NCBI RefSeq assembly: GCF_021869535.1
Contig: NW_026262668.1
Coordinates: 70,825,558 to 70,889,557 of the forward strand
Length of the DNA stretch: 64,000 nucleotides
Direction: 5' to 3'
Source of the DNA: Mytilus californianus
Lineage: Eukaryota; Mollusca; Bivalvia; Mytilida; Mytilidae
Part shown: positions 20,374 to 31,979 of the stretch, one piece after another
How positions within the stretch are numbered: position 1 is the stretch's first letter
Layout: each line of letters begins with the position of its first letter
Translations under genes and position numbers: made by a program
Notes under the pieces: model-generated
What the model was told of the DNA's origin: nothing
The model's database searches: none
Seen by the model: only the letters and a program-made list of their open reading frames with translations

Positions 20374-21790
20374 CCTAAAGAGCCGCGCTCACCTGCATCA
20401 TCAACAATGGCCACGTTTTGGAATAAATTGGCAATAAATCTATAAAAAGTTTACTGACAATTTCAGTCATGTTGAAATATTTGTAGATCTTGTCCTGCTC
20501 ATAATTTTTGCTTTTTTAAGTTTAAGTTTCTATCTTTATTTGTTTCTATTATACTTCTCAAAATAATTGGCAAAAACTAAAAAAAAAATGATAAAAATCT
20601 TTAAAGGGCAATAACTCTAATAACGAGTCGACTGAAGATTTCAGTCATTATAAAAATAAGGAGATGTGGTATAATTGCCAATGAGACAACTACCCACCAA
20701 AGTTCAAATGAAGTGAACGTAGCCAATTAAAGGCAACCGTACGGCCTTCAACAATGAGAAAAACCCATACCGTATAGTCGGCTATAAAAGGCCCCGACAT
20801 GAAAAATATGAAACAATTCAATTGAGAAAACTAACGGCCTAATTTATAACAAAACAATTTATTAAACAAAACAAAACAAAAACGACAGACATGAACCAAC
20901 GACAACCACTGAGTTACAGGCTCCTGACTTGGGACAGGCACATAAAGAATGTGGCGGGGTTAAACGTTTTTGTGAACGCTCAACCCTCCCCTAACCTGGG
21001 ACAGTGTTGTTACAGCACAACATAACAACAAACTATAAAAATCAGTTGAAAAGGGCTTAACTCATCAGACCGATACAAAGCAGAAATACACAGACCGACT
21101 TATTTCTAGATCGTGTCTTGCTGATCATTTTTATGAAGTTTCTATCTATCTATTATAATTTTTAAGATATTAGGCAAAAACGCAAAAATATGGTAAAAAT
21201 CAACTTTAAAGAGCAATAACTGCAATAAGGAGTCGTCTGACGATTTCAGCCATGTTGAACTATTTGTAGATCTTTTCTTGCAGATCACTTTTCTGAAAAA
21301 GAGATTCTGTCTATCTATAATAGATTCAAAATAATCAGCAAAAATGACAAAAAAAAAATGCTAAAATTTGACATGTAAGTGCAATAACTCCTATAAGAAG
21401 TCGTCTGACAGTTTAAACGTATATGAATAGTAGGTAGATCTAAACATTCTGAACATTTCTGCCATTGTCAAATTTTCTAAATTCATAGCGGTTTTCAAGA
21501 TAATATACACAACTTTCCCCCTATGTTCTATTTTAGCCATATCGATCAACCTGGTCAGGAGGGGTCATCGGACACATTTTCAAAAGAAGATTCCCTTACA
21601 AAGCTTGTGGCCAAGATTTTTTTCAGAGGAGAAGATATTAATAAGATATTAACTAAAACGCAAAAATAAAAAGAGGTAAAAGTCGTCATAAAAGGGCAAT
21701 AACTCCAAAATGAGTCGTCTGACGATTTCGGATTGTTGACTTATTTGTAGATCTTGTATTTCTAATCATTGTTTCCCAATAATAATTTCT
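20374..21790 (+). repeat. Composite repeat with GGGCAATAACTC units
   Basis: A unit of the type GGGCAATAACTC...GAGTCGTCTGACGATTTC...TTTGTAGATCTTG recurs at about 20600, 21210, 21375 and 21700. It opens with GAGCCGCGCTCACCTGCATC, like the repeat at 30001. A family-R copy interrupts it. Confidence 0.65.
20643..21095 (+). repeat. Family R, near-complete copy
   Basis: It runs from TATAAAAATAAGGAGATGTGG through GGCTATAAAAGGCCCCGACA and GACTTGGGACAGGCACATAA to AGTTGAAAAGGGCTTAACTC. This is the best reference copy for the family in the window. It is inserted in the composite repeat. Confidence 0.8.
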
Positions 21791-21797
21791 CTTTGTC

Positions 21798-22250
21798 TAT
21801 TATATAAAAATAAGAATATGTGGTATAATTGCCAATGAGACAACTCTCCACCAGAGAGCAAATGACATATAATTTTACAGCTATAGGTCACCGTACGGTC
21901 TAAACCCTTACCGCAAAGTCAGCTATAAGGCCCCGAAATGAACTTACTATGAACAAAATAATGATCGAAAAACAAATATGATATACAGCAACACACGACA
22001 CCACTGAATTACAGGCTCCTGACTTGGGACAGGCACATAAAGAATGTGGCGGGTTTAAACTAGTTTGAAGGCGCGCCAACCCTCCCCTAACCTGAAACAG
22101 TGGTGTTACAGTACAGCATTAGAACAAATTATAAAAAATCAGTTGAAAAGGGCTTAACTCATCAGATCGATACAAAGCAGAAATACATGAGAAACACATA
22201 GTGGACGTGGCAGGGTACTTATACATCCATATAACAAAAAGACACCAAGC
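21798..22250 (+). repeat. Family R, near-complete copy
   Basis: TATAAAAATAAGAATATGTGG to AGTTGAAAAGGGCTTAACTC, closely similar to 20643-21095, with a small deletion around CACCGTACGGTCTAAACC. Confidence 0.8.
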
Positions 22251-22829
22251 ACATATCTGAGAGTACTCGCAGTTACTGACAGCTAGTTCAAAGCTTTTAG
22301 CATTTTCATCGGACAATTAAAGAAAGGTATGTTATAAAGCATTTCAGTAACTAAACACTGACTACTGAGCTGATGATACCTTCGGTGTTTAATAGTCCAC
22401 CAGCTACAGTATCGACCCAGTGCTATAAAAAAGCACTTATAGATTTTAAGCGTCCGAAAATGGACAAGCGTCTTCAAAATAAAGATATGCTCTAAATATA
22501 TCCGAGGAAGGAAAAGGTGTTAATACATTTAACAGAGACCAAGAGAGCTCCCATTTGAGTTTGCGATATACGATTTCCTTCGTCATTTGTTCTCGTTGAT
22601 GGTATATTTCAAGTAGATTTACATGTGTTTAACTTTAACATACTACTGTTGCCTTCTCATTATTAGCCACTAAATTTTAAAAGGTTTTAAGGTATAAAAC
22701 GTCAATATTAAATACGGGTCAACTGTCATTTTTTTCTTCCTCGAGTTATGTCTGGAAGACCTAAGAGTAGAGAACCAATATGTCGAAAGTTTACCTGGAT
22801 CAATTGAAAGGAATGTTGAATAAAAAGAG

Positions 22830-23050
22830 AAGATACCAAAGGATAATTCGAAACCATAAGTCAATGAAAAATAGACAACACAAAGGAAAAAAAGAAAAAC
22901 GACAAAAACAACATTACAAAAACTACTGCACAGAAAATTAAAGATGAGAGTGAGCAACAGGAATCCCACCAAAAACAGAGAGGAAACTCTGGTTTGCTGA
23001 AATGGTCAGGAGCGTCACTTGTGACACACATTGTGATACTCATGACAAGA
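22830..23050 (-). repeat. Penelope-like type I 3' UTR, solo copy
   Basis: The reverse complement reads CTGTTGCTCACTCTCATCTT and ATCCTTTGGTATCTTCTC, matching 5216-5530. No RT is attached, so it is a severe 5' truncation. Confidence 0.65.
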
Positions 23051-23059
23051 AAAAAATCG

Positions 23060-23970
23060 GTGATAAGTCTCATAAGTCGCACACAAGGAATAGAAGTTTG
23101 TTGCTACAACAAACGGAATATATCCGTTATCCTTTATGAAAACTTATTAAAGATACCTGGTGTACAATCGTGTGCACCACTACGTATTTTGAATCATATT
23201 GAAAAATTATGTATACAATGCTTTTTCTTTTTGAAATTTAAAAGTCATTTATGATATGTTGAAATGATAACGTTGACTCTTTCTTTCGTTTTAATAACAA
23301 ATTATGAATAAGATGCTTTCATGGAATAATTTAATTTTGACGACTTTGTTTATTAAATCTATCCCGTTGGTATAGGGTACTGTTTACACAGATCTACAAA
23401 CGTAATATGTATATGCAGGACGATTACATGTTATTGAGTAATGCTCGTTGTACTAGACAAACACGCACAATCGGATTTTCCTTGCTCACAAAGTAACAGA
23501 CAACAGGAAGACATACCACCGCACTCAACAAATTATTGTGACTCTGCCCCCACTTATACTTTTACTCTTGATTAAGTCAGATAAGCAATCACTTCTGTTA
23601 TATGATCTTATATTCCATACAAAATATTAACTTTTTTTTATTTCTTAGGCATATTTAATCATAAAAAACACATGTTCAGTGCTCATTTCATACACTAGAA
23701 TCTATTGATTCGGAAAGGTACAATTATGAACGAAGAAACTCTATATAAACCTCATGTGCTTTAAAGAATAAAATTAGTTTTCTCTTCTTTTCTCATTAAA
23801 GATTTGAGTATGAAAACCAATGAAGCCATTTGTTATTTAACTAATATTTACACATATATCTCAACATTTAAAGAATAGAACTTATCATTGTGCATAGATA
23901 TTTATGACAATGTTTAATACAAGTACAATACTTAAAATGCAATAAGTGTTATATTATTTAGAAGCTGTCC
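23060..23970. other. No gene seen before the ankyrin gene's distal exon
   Basis: No recognised repeat or open frame. It lies downstream of the minus-strand ankyrin gene and may contain its 3' UTR, but I found no strong AATAAA in that direction. Confidence 0.35.
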
Positions 23971-23977
23971 CGACCAC

Positions 23978-24081
23978 TTAGTAACTCGATTTTCTAATGT
24001 CTTGTCGATTTGGTTCCCGTACTACAGCTTGTTCGGGATAGTTGAAGTTTCCGGGGAAAGTTATTTCAGCATCGATTGAAT
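23978..24081 (-). CDS. Candidate second exon of the 24631-24987 ankyrin gene
   Basis: On minus, an acceptor TTTATTTTCAG is followed by 104 nt open to a TAA. With one base from the previous exon it reads (D)SIDAEITFPGNFNYPEQAVV, then REPNRQDIRKSSY. The same acceptor plus a homologous start (SLDAELTIL, LLDAELTIL) lies at the same distance in the two other intact loci (47084, 60106). Leu/Ile exchanges between copies look like coding constraint. In-phase joining would need a weak donor (GTTACT) inside the last codons of exon 1. A much better donor (GTATGT) lies just after the stop, which would make this a 3' UTR exon. Confidence 0.45.
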
Positions 24082-24630
24082 CTGAAAATAAAGTATTATG
24101 AAAATTATATGTTTTATATTTTGTTTAATTTTAATGTATGTTATTTGCATTTGAGTACCTTTTTTTAAAGATCTTTTGTGTGATAAAAGAAAACAAAATT
24201 TGATCTTCATCTGTCTTATGTTACATATATAACTTATCCTTTTTGTTGAAATTGAAATTTTTTGGGGTCTTTTTCTCTATTATTTAAACATGTTCATTGT
24301 GTCAAACAAACACACAAGGAACGTTTTCTTGTCAAAAGGTGAACTATAAAGTTTCGTTAAAAAACTAAAAACGTATGACGTTGTTTACACACAGGGTTGA
24401 AACAGTGAAAACAAAGGCAAATTTTTTGCTTAACAATATTATACAAGCAATATTAAGTTATCTTTTTAATTCAATTACCAAATATACTTGATTGATTATG
24501 AACCAATTTAAAAAACAAGAAAAGAAGTCCAATAAGAAATGATTATACTTTAGACACCAATTGGTTATTTTGTTATTTTCTGCTATTTGATTGTAAATTT
24601 TATTGCCTTAGAAGGATATACATACCATTC

Positions 24631-24987
24631 CTAGTAACTCCTTTCTCTTTTTTCCAAAATATCAGCAATGTTATCATGGCCATTCTTTTCCGCATACATA
24701 AGAGCTGTCCATCCATAAATATCAAATTTGCTAACATCACAGTTTTTGTCAATAAGGAATCTAACAAAATTCGCTCGGTCAGTTTCAACGGTACTCGATT
24801 TTCTGCATGATGTCCGGTTGTATCGACATGTTTCTATAAGTGGTGTGCTGCCAAAGTAGTTTATACAGTCTACGCCTTCGCTTCTTGAAATTATGTCTGC
24901 AGCAAGCTTAAATCTCTCTTCATGGATTGCTTGAAATAAAGCACCGATCTTGTCATTTTTGCTATCTTTAGAAAATCCCGATCCCAT
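24631..24987 (-). CDS. 118-aa ankyrin-repeat protein, N-myristoylation motif (copy C)
   Basis: ATG 24987 opens a 118-codon frame. The N-terminus MGSGFSKD fits the N-myristoyltransferase pattern (Gly2, Ser6, Lys7), which suggests membrane tethering after Met removal. Residues about 15-55 form a helix pair ending in INYFGSTPLIETC, the TPL signature of an ankyrin repeat. Residues about 70-112 form a second repeat (VRFLIDKNCDVSKFDIYGWTALMYAEKNGH). A Ser/Thr/Arg-rich loop of about 18 residues separates them, an arrangement reminiscent of the start of ANKRD34-type proteins. The product is probably a small adaptor binding unknown partners. It is similar over its full length to the proteins at 46127 and 59165. 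The 5' flank of about 250 bp is conserved with those copies. It stands alone between repeats. A distal exon may exist at 23978-24081. Confidence 0.82.
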   Translation of the reverse strand: MGSGFSKDSKNDKIGALFQAIHEERFKLAADIISRSEGVDCINYFGSTPLIETCRYNRTSCRKSSTVETDRANFVRFLIDKNCDVSKFDIYGWTALMYAEKNGHDNIADILEKRERSY

Positions 24988-24989
24988 TT

Positions 24990-25235
24990 TCTTTCTTTCT
25001 TTCGGGACAAAATAAAACAGTTTGAAAATTTGTGCTTATTCTATATTCGATGTCAAAGGATATATTGTTAAATTCTTTTCAATGGCAGGTCTTTTAAATT
25101 AAATGATGACTGCGTCATTGTTAGATACAAATACCGTCATAGCCACACGGATTGCTAATGACATTTAAAATGGCACAACCATGAAGTACAAAAAGGTGAT
25201 CAAGACCAAGGCATTTTATGACAACAGAAAAATCG
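24990..25235 (-). promoter_or_regulatory. Conserved 5' flank of the ankyrin gene (copy C)
   Basis: About 245 bp upstream of the ATG is shared, read on the gene strand, with the flanks of copies A and B. It includes GTGGCTATGACG and AACAATGACGCAGT, both with the TGACG half-site bound by CREB/ATF proteins, then TTTAAAAGACCTG-like sequence and GAATAAGCACAA near the start. Shared descent alone could explain the match. A promoter role is inference. Confidence 0.4.
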
Positions 25236-25714
25236 TAGGCAAAAAATTCAGGAGATACTTAGGGTCAATACAAATCACAGGTTGAGGAAGGATTAACCAC
25301 CAACACTCGACTCCTCCGTAAATATATATGTCTGAACAAGCACAAACAACAATGGCCAACAAAAGTTCAATACAACTTGCAATGTTCATGTACAACTTGT
25401 GACGAGGTTCAACCAGTTGTGCCAAATACGACAAGACAATCTATTATGCCTATGCGGAGTCTCATCATAAGATGTGATCGAAATTTGCAGAATTTTTAAG
25501 GGTCCAGTAAATATTTGTAATCTTAACCATTTTCCATTTTAACTGAATTCGTTAGTATATCAAGCTTGTATCCCTTGCTATATTGAAAGATGTACCAACT
25601 GTAATAAGTCATTTTTTTCTGTAAACGACATTGCATTATAAGATAGGAGGATATATCCTTCTAATATAAATTTATTTAACATGAAACATGATATTTTCAA
25701 AAAGATACGGATTA
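25236..25714. other. No gene seen
   Basis: No recognised family. Small open frames on both strands lack context. Confidence 0.35.
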
Positions 25715-25890
25715 CGAAAAAAAAAGAGGGGCAAAAGATACCAAAGGGACAGTCAAACTCATAAGTCGAAAATAAACTGACAACGCCATGGCTAAAAAAG
25801 ACAAACACAAACAGACAAACAATAGTGCACAAAAAACAACATAGAAAACCAAAGACTGAGCAACACGAGTGTATGGCAAGACCCATCAAA
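25715..25890 (-). repeat. Penelope-like type I 3' UTR, solo copy
   Basis: The reverse complement carries GTGTTGCTCAGTCTTTGGTT and TTTGGTATCTTTTGCCCCTC, matching 5330-5530. The 103-aa minus frame over it belongs to the repeat. Confidence 0.7.
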
Positions 25891-26184
25891 TGTGTATACA
25901 GAGATTAACAAAGTAAATTTGAAATCCACGCCCCAATCTTAGAAAAGTTAAAAGAAAAAAAACGTTGGCGAAAAAAAAACAGTGCAACTCCTTTCTTTAT
26001 TTTGTTTTGTCTATTCTTAAAACTTGAAAAGTCTGAAATGAATTCAATATGATTTTAACATCTCTATGTACAAAACTTTTTTGAACATATCTTATAATAA
26101 GGATGTTCTTGTCCCAGTCGCAACTTTTTGGAAGTTTTGGTCCTCGGTGCTCTTCAGCTTTGTACTTGTTTTGGCTTTCAAACT

Positions 26185-26265
26185 TTTTTCATCTGAGCGT
26201 CACTGGTTGGTCTTGTGTGGACGAGACGCACGTCTGGCGTATTGAATTTTAAGCCTAGTACCTTC
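26185..26265 (+). repeat. Short dispersed repeat (GAGCGTCACTG...GTCTGGCGTA)
   Basis: TCTGAGCGTCACTGGTTGGTC and GACGCACGTCTGGCGTATTG resemble pieces at about 33590-33640 and 58680-58760. Function unknown. Confidence 0.5.
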
Positions 26266-26334
26266 TGCTAGCTATTATTCGTGTGTTTCTTTGTCCTATA
26301 TGTTCTCCCATTTATTTGTATTGTGGTCCTGTCA

Positions 26335-26650
26335 TGTGATGTTGTCGTTTTGGTGTTGTGTTTGACGTTGCCATTAATGCGGGAGGTTTGGCATGCCACA
26401 AAACCAGGTTCAACCCACCATTTTTTTCTTAAAATGTCCTGTACCAAGTCAGGAAAATGGCCATTGTTATATTATAATTCGTTTCTGTGTGTGTTACATT
26501 TTAATGTTGTGTTTTTGTTGTGTCGTTGTTCTCCTCTTATATTTGATGCGTTTCCCTCAGTTTTAGTTTGTAACCCGGATTTGTTTTGATCTCTATCGAT
26601 TTATGAGTTTCGAACAGCGGTATACTACTGTTGCCCTTATTTATATTATT
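26335..26650 (+). repeat. Core-plus-tail repeat ending in short repeat S
   Basis: Core strings AAAACCAGGTTCAACCCACC and CTGTACCAAGTCAGGAAAAT are followed by a tail ending GAACAGCGGTATACTACTGT and GCCCTTATTTAT. The core matches 50186-50230; the tail matches the reverse of repeat S in the gypsy relic. Confidence 0.65.
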
Positions 26651-26860
26651 TGACGTTCTTAATTCTATTGAGTGCACGAATTGGTTTTTTTTCATTGAAA
26701 TATTTACCAGCTGAAAGAACAATAAAAAAAGACACCTGAAATATCTCTCTATGACTTCTGATACTTTAAATCCTTTTATGCCCTGTACTGTCAGATTTTT
26801 GTTGTTTCCATTGCTCATCAGAAGCTGCTACAAGTCTATGATTCATTCCCTTCTTAGATA

Positions 26861-26906
26861 TTTTTAGGGGTAACATTTATATAGAAAAAATTTATAAAGT
26901 GATTTT

Positions 26907-26940
<34 letters not shown>

Positions 26941-27254
26941 CATTATTCTCAGACAGCCAATGCAAAACATCGTTACAGAGATACAATAACAATATGAAAA
27001 ACCACACAATTAAAAATATTTATAAAATAACTAATCGAAGAATTCAAATATATTTTTAGGGGTAACATTTATATAGAAAAAACGTTATCTGAGAACAAAT
27101 CATAAAGTGATTTTTTAATATTATATATATATATATATCTCATTATTCTCAGACAGCCAATGCAAAACATCGTTACAGAGATACAATAACAATATGAAAA
27201 ACCACACAATTAAAAATATTTATAAAATAACTAATCGAAGAATTCAAATATAGA
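26861..27254. repeat. Tandem duplication of about 192 bp with internal (TA)n
   Basis: TTTTTAGGGGTAACATTTAT at about 26864 recurs at about 27054. Both copies continue through a TA run of different length and TCTCAGACAGCCAATGCAAA to CTAATCGAAGAATTC. Copies are almost identical outside the TA run. One copy also has a 20-bp insertion near CGTTATCTGAGAAC. Confidence 0.85.
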
Positions 27255-27729
27255 AAAATATTCAACGAGTTACCGTACAGCATATTAATTCACGAATGCA
27301 CGTAGCGCATGCGTTGATTATCAGTGTTGTTCAGTCACGAAATATTTTTCGATATTTAAATTCTTTGATTAGTTATTCTATAAATATTTATTACATCGAC
27401 AAATGGCTTCGTAATGGCAATAAAGTAGAAAACGCAAGGAACTATATCTTTTTCTACGCAATCACATTTTGCTTTGAAGCAACGTCATCGACAACGTCTT
27501 GGCAACTTCTATTGTTGTATGACGTCAGAGAAGTGAATTATAGAGTTTATTTCACATGTGAAATTATCGGTTTTTATTTCACTGGAAAATCACGGTAATT
27601 CATTGCAACCAATGTAATAAAAAAAAAATCAATAATTGCAACAAAGAAATTTCATAAAATGTTGTATAGAATCGCCGGGGCAAGTCCTTTTCGTTCGATG
27701 CCCATTAATTTATGCAATTCATTACAACA

Positions 27730-28250
27730 ATTATTTAACTTTACCTCGATACTCATTGCTACATTTACTTAGTGAAATAACGTATTTTAGCTTTTGCCTT
27801 ACCTCATGCATTGTCTTAAAACATATAAGATGAGCTTTATCTGTGCTGATTTTTTTTTTATTTTAAAACAAATATATTACAACCGCTGGTCGAACTGCAT
27901 TTTTCAAACGTTTGACATCTGTCGTTCTCTCAGTAATTTAATCGTCGAGAATGGAGGATGATTAAAGCTTTGTCAGTATATTTTTTCATTGTATAAGAAA
28001 TAATGCGTCAAGTTTACAGTATAGTATAGTATCTCGCATCTCATACGTTATGTAAGATTATATCGCTGCTACTCTCATGTGGTTAATCTTAATCGATAAC
28101 TGAACAAAAAACTTATATGTCAAGGTTATGATTGGGGAACGTCTCTTTGTTTTCGTGAAACAAAATTCAGGAAGGTACCTATTAGTTATTTACGCATATC
28201 ATGCTTACTGGACTTAATGATACATAGTCTTCCATTTACAGGAAAAATAA
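27730..28250 (+). repeat. Local duplication unit 1 (partner 29265-29665)
   Basis: TTTACCTCGATACTCATTGC, CTGGTCGAACTGCA, TTAATCGTCGAGAA and CAAAATTCAGGAAGGTACCT recur in order about 1.5 kb downstream. No coding frame is shared between the copies. Confidence 0.65.
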
Positions 28251-28489
28251 CATTAAAGACAAAAAAAAAAACGAAACAAATTCATGATACATATGTGAGA
28301 TTGGTCAGATCTTTTAGTAAAAAAAACTTCATGTCGCTTTTCCGCACGTCTCATGTATGTTGGTTATTATATTTGTGAAAAAGATTGCACTATAGTTTTA
28401 ATTAATACGTTTTCGTCAGGAATATCTTTTAACCACAGCATTCAATGAATTTCAAGAGAAAACATTATATGCTGCTAATGTTGACATTT

Positions 28490-29060
28490 TATAAAAAAAA
28501 AAAGTACTATGCAACTATGTGGACAAAATGTACTTAGTTCGATTAGTTTAAGACCTTTACACTATTTTTAAACGAGATTTTTGTTTAGATTTAGCGCTGT
28601 ACCAGAGAACATTATTGACACTTTTGATTAAAATAATACTCTTGGTTGATATCATATAACTACTGTATTCAAGCGGTTTTTACAAAAACGTTATGTTCTC
28701 CCGATGGGAACATGCATGTTAGGAGGGTACATTTAGGTCTAAACACTATAGCCTTAAAAAACCTTATCAACAAAGTGGAGATAAAACTTCTTTCCTGTTA
28801 TCTGTTTAGGGGATGGTCCGTAAAATATTACAAAAGAGTATACTATTACCCGACATTTTTTATCTGATTACCACAAATCTTAAGACCAATTGCTCAAGCT
28901 CACCGAAATTTCATTTTAGTGAAAAAAAAATAACTAATGCAACCCACGTGCACGAAATGTGCTTATTTCAATTAGTTTAAGATTTTATAATATTTCTAAA
29001 TGTTTATTGACTAGCATTTACGCTGTGTGCCAAAAAAGCTTAACATAAGGACGATCATAG
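28490..29060 (+). repeat. Local duplication block (partners 32440-33060 and 33470-33790)
   Basis: Strings such as GCGCTGTACCAGAGAACATT and AAGCGGTTTTTACAAAAACG recur at 32866-32970. CTAATGCAACCCACGTGCAC and CGCTGTGTGCCAAAAAAGCTT recur near 33660-33780. This is a patchwork of low-copy duplications. Confidence 0.6.
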
Positions 29061-29264
29061 TGTTCGAATCAAAACAGATGAAAGCCAAATCAAAAACAAA
29101 GTTAAAAGCCTAAAACCCGAATATTTCGAGAAGTTGTGCCAAATATGGCAAATGCAACTTATGCCTGGGGGTAGACAAACCTAAGAAATTTGAATTAGTT
29201 CAACATTTAATAAACAGTAAGTTACAGAATATTAACATAACAATGATATTTCATATCAACTTTA

Positions 29265-29665
29265 CCTCAATACTCTTTTCTACAATGACTTAGTGAAATA
29301 ACATATTTAAATTTTTACACCATGCATTGACTTGAATCATATTAAATGAGCTCCATCTGTGCTAAAAAGTTTTTATTTAAAAAAACTGGTCGAACTGCAC
29401 TTTTCAACCTTTTGAAACCTCTCGTTCCCTTAGCAATTAAATCGTCGAGAAAGGAGAATGATTAAAACTTTGTCATTATAATTTTTCATTTTATAAGAAG
29501 CAATATGTCACATACACACCTCAAACATTATGTAAGATTATATCGCTGCTGCTCACATTTGGTCAATCTTAATCGATTATTTAACAACTTATATATGTCA
29601 AGTTTATGATTGGCAAACGTCTTTTTGTTTTCTTGAAACAAAATTCAGGAAGGTACCTGTTCGGA
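29265..29665 (+). repeat. Local duplication unit 2
   Basis: Partner of 27730-28250. Similarity ends at AGGAAGGTACCTGTT (about 29660). Confidence 0.6.
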
Positions 29666-30000
29666 TCACATCAAATAAAGTCGAGTATGCGGTTAGAATT
29701 ATACGTATCTTTATTCATCAAAATTACATTTGGCAGTATATCGTAACAACCGATTCTCTACAATAAAATACAAATACACATTAACATACATCGTAAGTAA
29801 AAATATAAATTAAAACACTAAAAACATAATACTAAACAAACAATAGGAATCACTTTCTTTCACGCTTCATAAATAACTTGTTAAATTAAAAAGTTAATTG
29901 AAATAAATATTAATTAATAAGTTCTTTAACATTTCTTTATATTTCTTCTTTAAATAAATATTGTTCTTAACAAGAGGCTCTCAAGAGCCTGCATCGCTCA
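29666..30000. other. No gene seen
   Basis: AT-rich; no recognised feature. Confidence 0.35.
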
Positions 30001-31130
30001 CCTGTATTTCAGAGGAGAAGATTTTTAAATGTTAGCAAACTTGATGAACAAATTGTGTAAAATTTTCTTTAAAGAGCAATAACTCCTTAAGGGGTCAATT
30101 GACAATTTTGGTCATATTAACTTTTTTGTAGATCTTACTTTGCTGAACATAATTGTTGCTTACAGTTTATATATATCTATAATAATATTCAAAATAATAA
30201 CAAAAAACTGCAAAATTTTGTTAAAACTACCAATTCGGTGGCAGCAACCCAACAATGGGTTGTTCGATTCGTCTGATAATTTCAGGGCCGATAGATCTTG
30301 ACCAATTAAACAATTTTACCCCCATGTCACATTTGCTCTAAAAGATTTAGTTTTTGAGATATAAGCCAAAAACTGCATTTGACCCTTATGTTTTATTTTA
30401 AGCCATGGCGGCCATGTTTGTCAATGGATACAAACTTCGGATACAATTTATAAACAAGATACCCTAAGGAACATTTATTTAAAGTTTGAAGGTAATTGGC
30501 CCAGTAGTTTCAGAGGAGAAGATTTTTAAATGTTATCAAACTTGATGAACAAATTGTGTAAAATTGTCTTTAAAGGGCAATAACTCTTTAAGGGGTCAAT
30601 TGACAATTATGGTCATATTAACTTTTTTGTAGATCTTACTTTGTTGAACATTTTGCTGCTTATAGTTTATATATTTCTATAATTATATTCAAAATAATAA
30701 CAAAAAACTGCAAAATTTTGTTAAAACTATCAATTCGGTGGCAGCAACCCAACAATGGGTTGTTCGATTCGTCTGAAAATTTCAGTGCTGATAGATCTTG
30801 ACCAATTGAACAATTTTACCCATGTCAGATTTGCTCTAAAAGCTTTAGTTTTTGAGATATAAGCCAAAAACTGCATTTGACCCCTATGTTCTATTTTTAG
30901 CCATGGCGGCCATGTTTGTCGATGGATCAAAACTTCGGATAAAATTTATAAACTAAATACCCTAAGGAACATTTAGTTTAAGTTTGAAGGTATTTGGCCT
31001 AGCAGTTTCAGAGGAGAAGATTTTTGAAATAGTTTACGACGACAGACGACGACAGACGACAGACGACGACGGACGCCAAGTGATGACATAAGCTCACATG
31101 GGGCCCTTTGGGCCCCGGTGAGCTAAAAAT
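29970..31130 (+). repeat. Bivalve-type repeat with about 501-bp internal tandem duplication
   Basis: It starts AGAGGCTCTCAAGAGCCTGC, ATCGCTCACCTG and ends GGGGCCCTTTGGGCCCCGGT, GAGCTAAA. The module starting TTTCAGAGGAGAAGATTTTT recurs at about 30008, 30508 and 31007. This gives two full units of about 501 bp and the start of a third, followed by GACGACAGACGACGACAGAC runs. I know this start/end pairing from many bivalve sequences. Confidence 0.75.
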
Positions 31131-31690
31131 GTACATAAATATCTCTTATCGATTATAATCTCTCTATACAAAATACTGATGTGTCTCCGAATAATAAATA
31201 ACTTGCAATGAATAAAAACTCTAGACAACGTAACGTACGTCAAAGGCGAAACGTCATAAAACTTTAAAAAAAACGGGTAATATTACAATTTATACGAGCG
31301 CAACGTTACATATGCGCAAATACTCAAAAATAGTATCTACAAGTATTATAAATAAAATAAATAAATTCAGTAATAATAAATGGAAGAAACCCAACAATTT
31401 GGAATAACATTTCAAATCTAACAGTACCATTAGTTATAATATATTCCTCCATGAAATCTCTGGCCATCTTTTGTCGTTGGTTTAATATTCATATAGCTAT
31501 TTAAACTGCATTGTAAATACCTTCTCACACCATCAGAGATAAAATAAGACAGCTTTAAAAAGTTTTGATATTTTCAAATAAGTCACATTCAAATCAAACA
31601 ATTTTCATAGCCAGGGATGCAGAAGTACTTGACTAACAATATCACCAAACGAGACCTAAATAGAAAAGCCAAAATCATCTAAGGTTAAGT
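31131..31690. other. No gene seen
   Basis: No recognised family or open frame. Confidence 0.35.
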
Positions 31691-31775
31691 TTTCATCAAA
31701 GTATTTTGTCGCAAATTTTAGTGCTCAGTCGACCCTTACTGTCAATTTCAAGATGTAGGTCAAGAATTAAAGCAG
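31690..31775 (-). pseudogene. Penelope-like RT fragment
   Basis: The minus frame ends LILDLHLEIDSKGRLSTKIC. This is the segment following the catalytic aspartates in the RTs at 4636 and 48410 (YLDIHLEID, LDLYLEFDIHSHLSTRIYDK). The rest of the 103-aa frame is unrelated repeat. Confidence 0.65.
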
Positions 31776-31979
31776 ATCTAACAATATGTGTTGTATCATT
31801 TTTGCCAAATTCATATACAATATTCGTAGTGTGGGAAAATATAAAATTTATTTGACGAGCTTTAAAAACAGAAATAAAAGCGAGGCTCACCGAGCTTTTT
31901 TCCGGTTTCATATACTGTACGAATATTGTTTTTATCCTGCAATTGAACATTGGGCTTACACTTATGGGTTTTTTTCCCC

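Noticed and set aside
25578..25889. 103-aa hydrophobic minus frame
   Set aside because: Same repeat 3' UTR as above, in reverse orientation.
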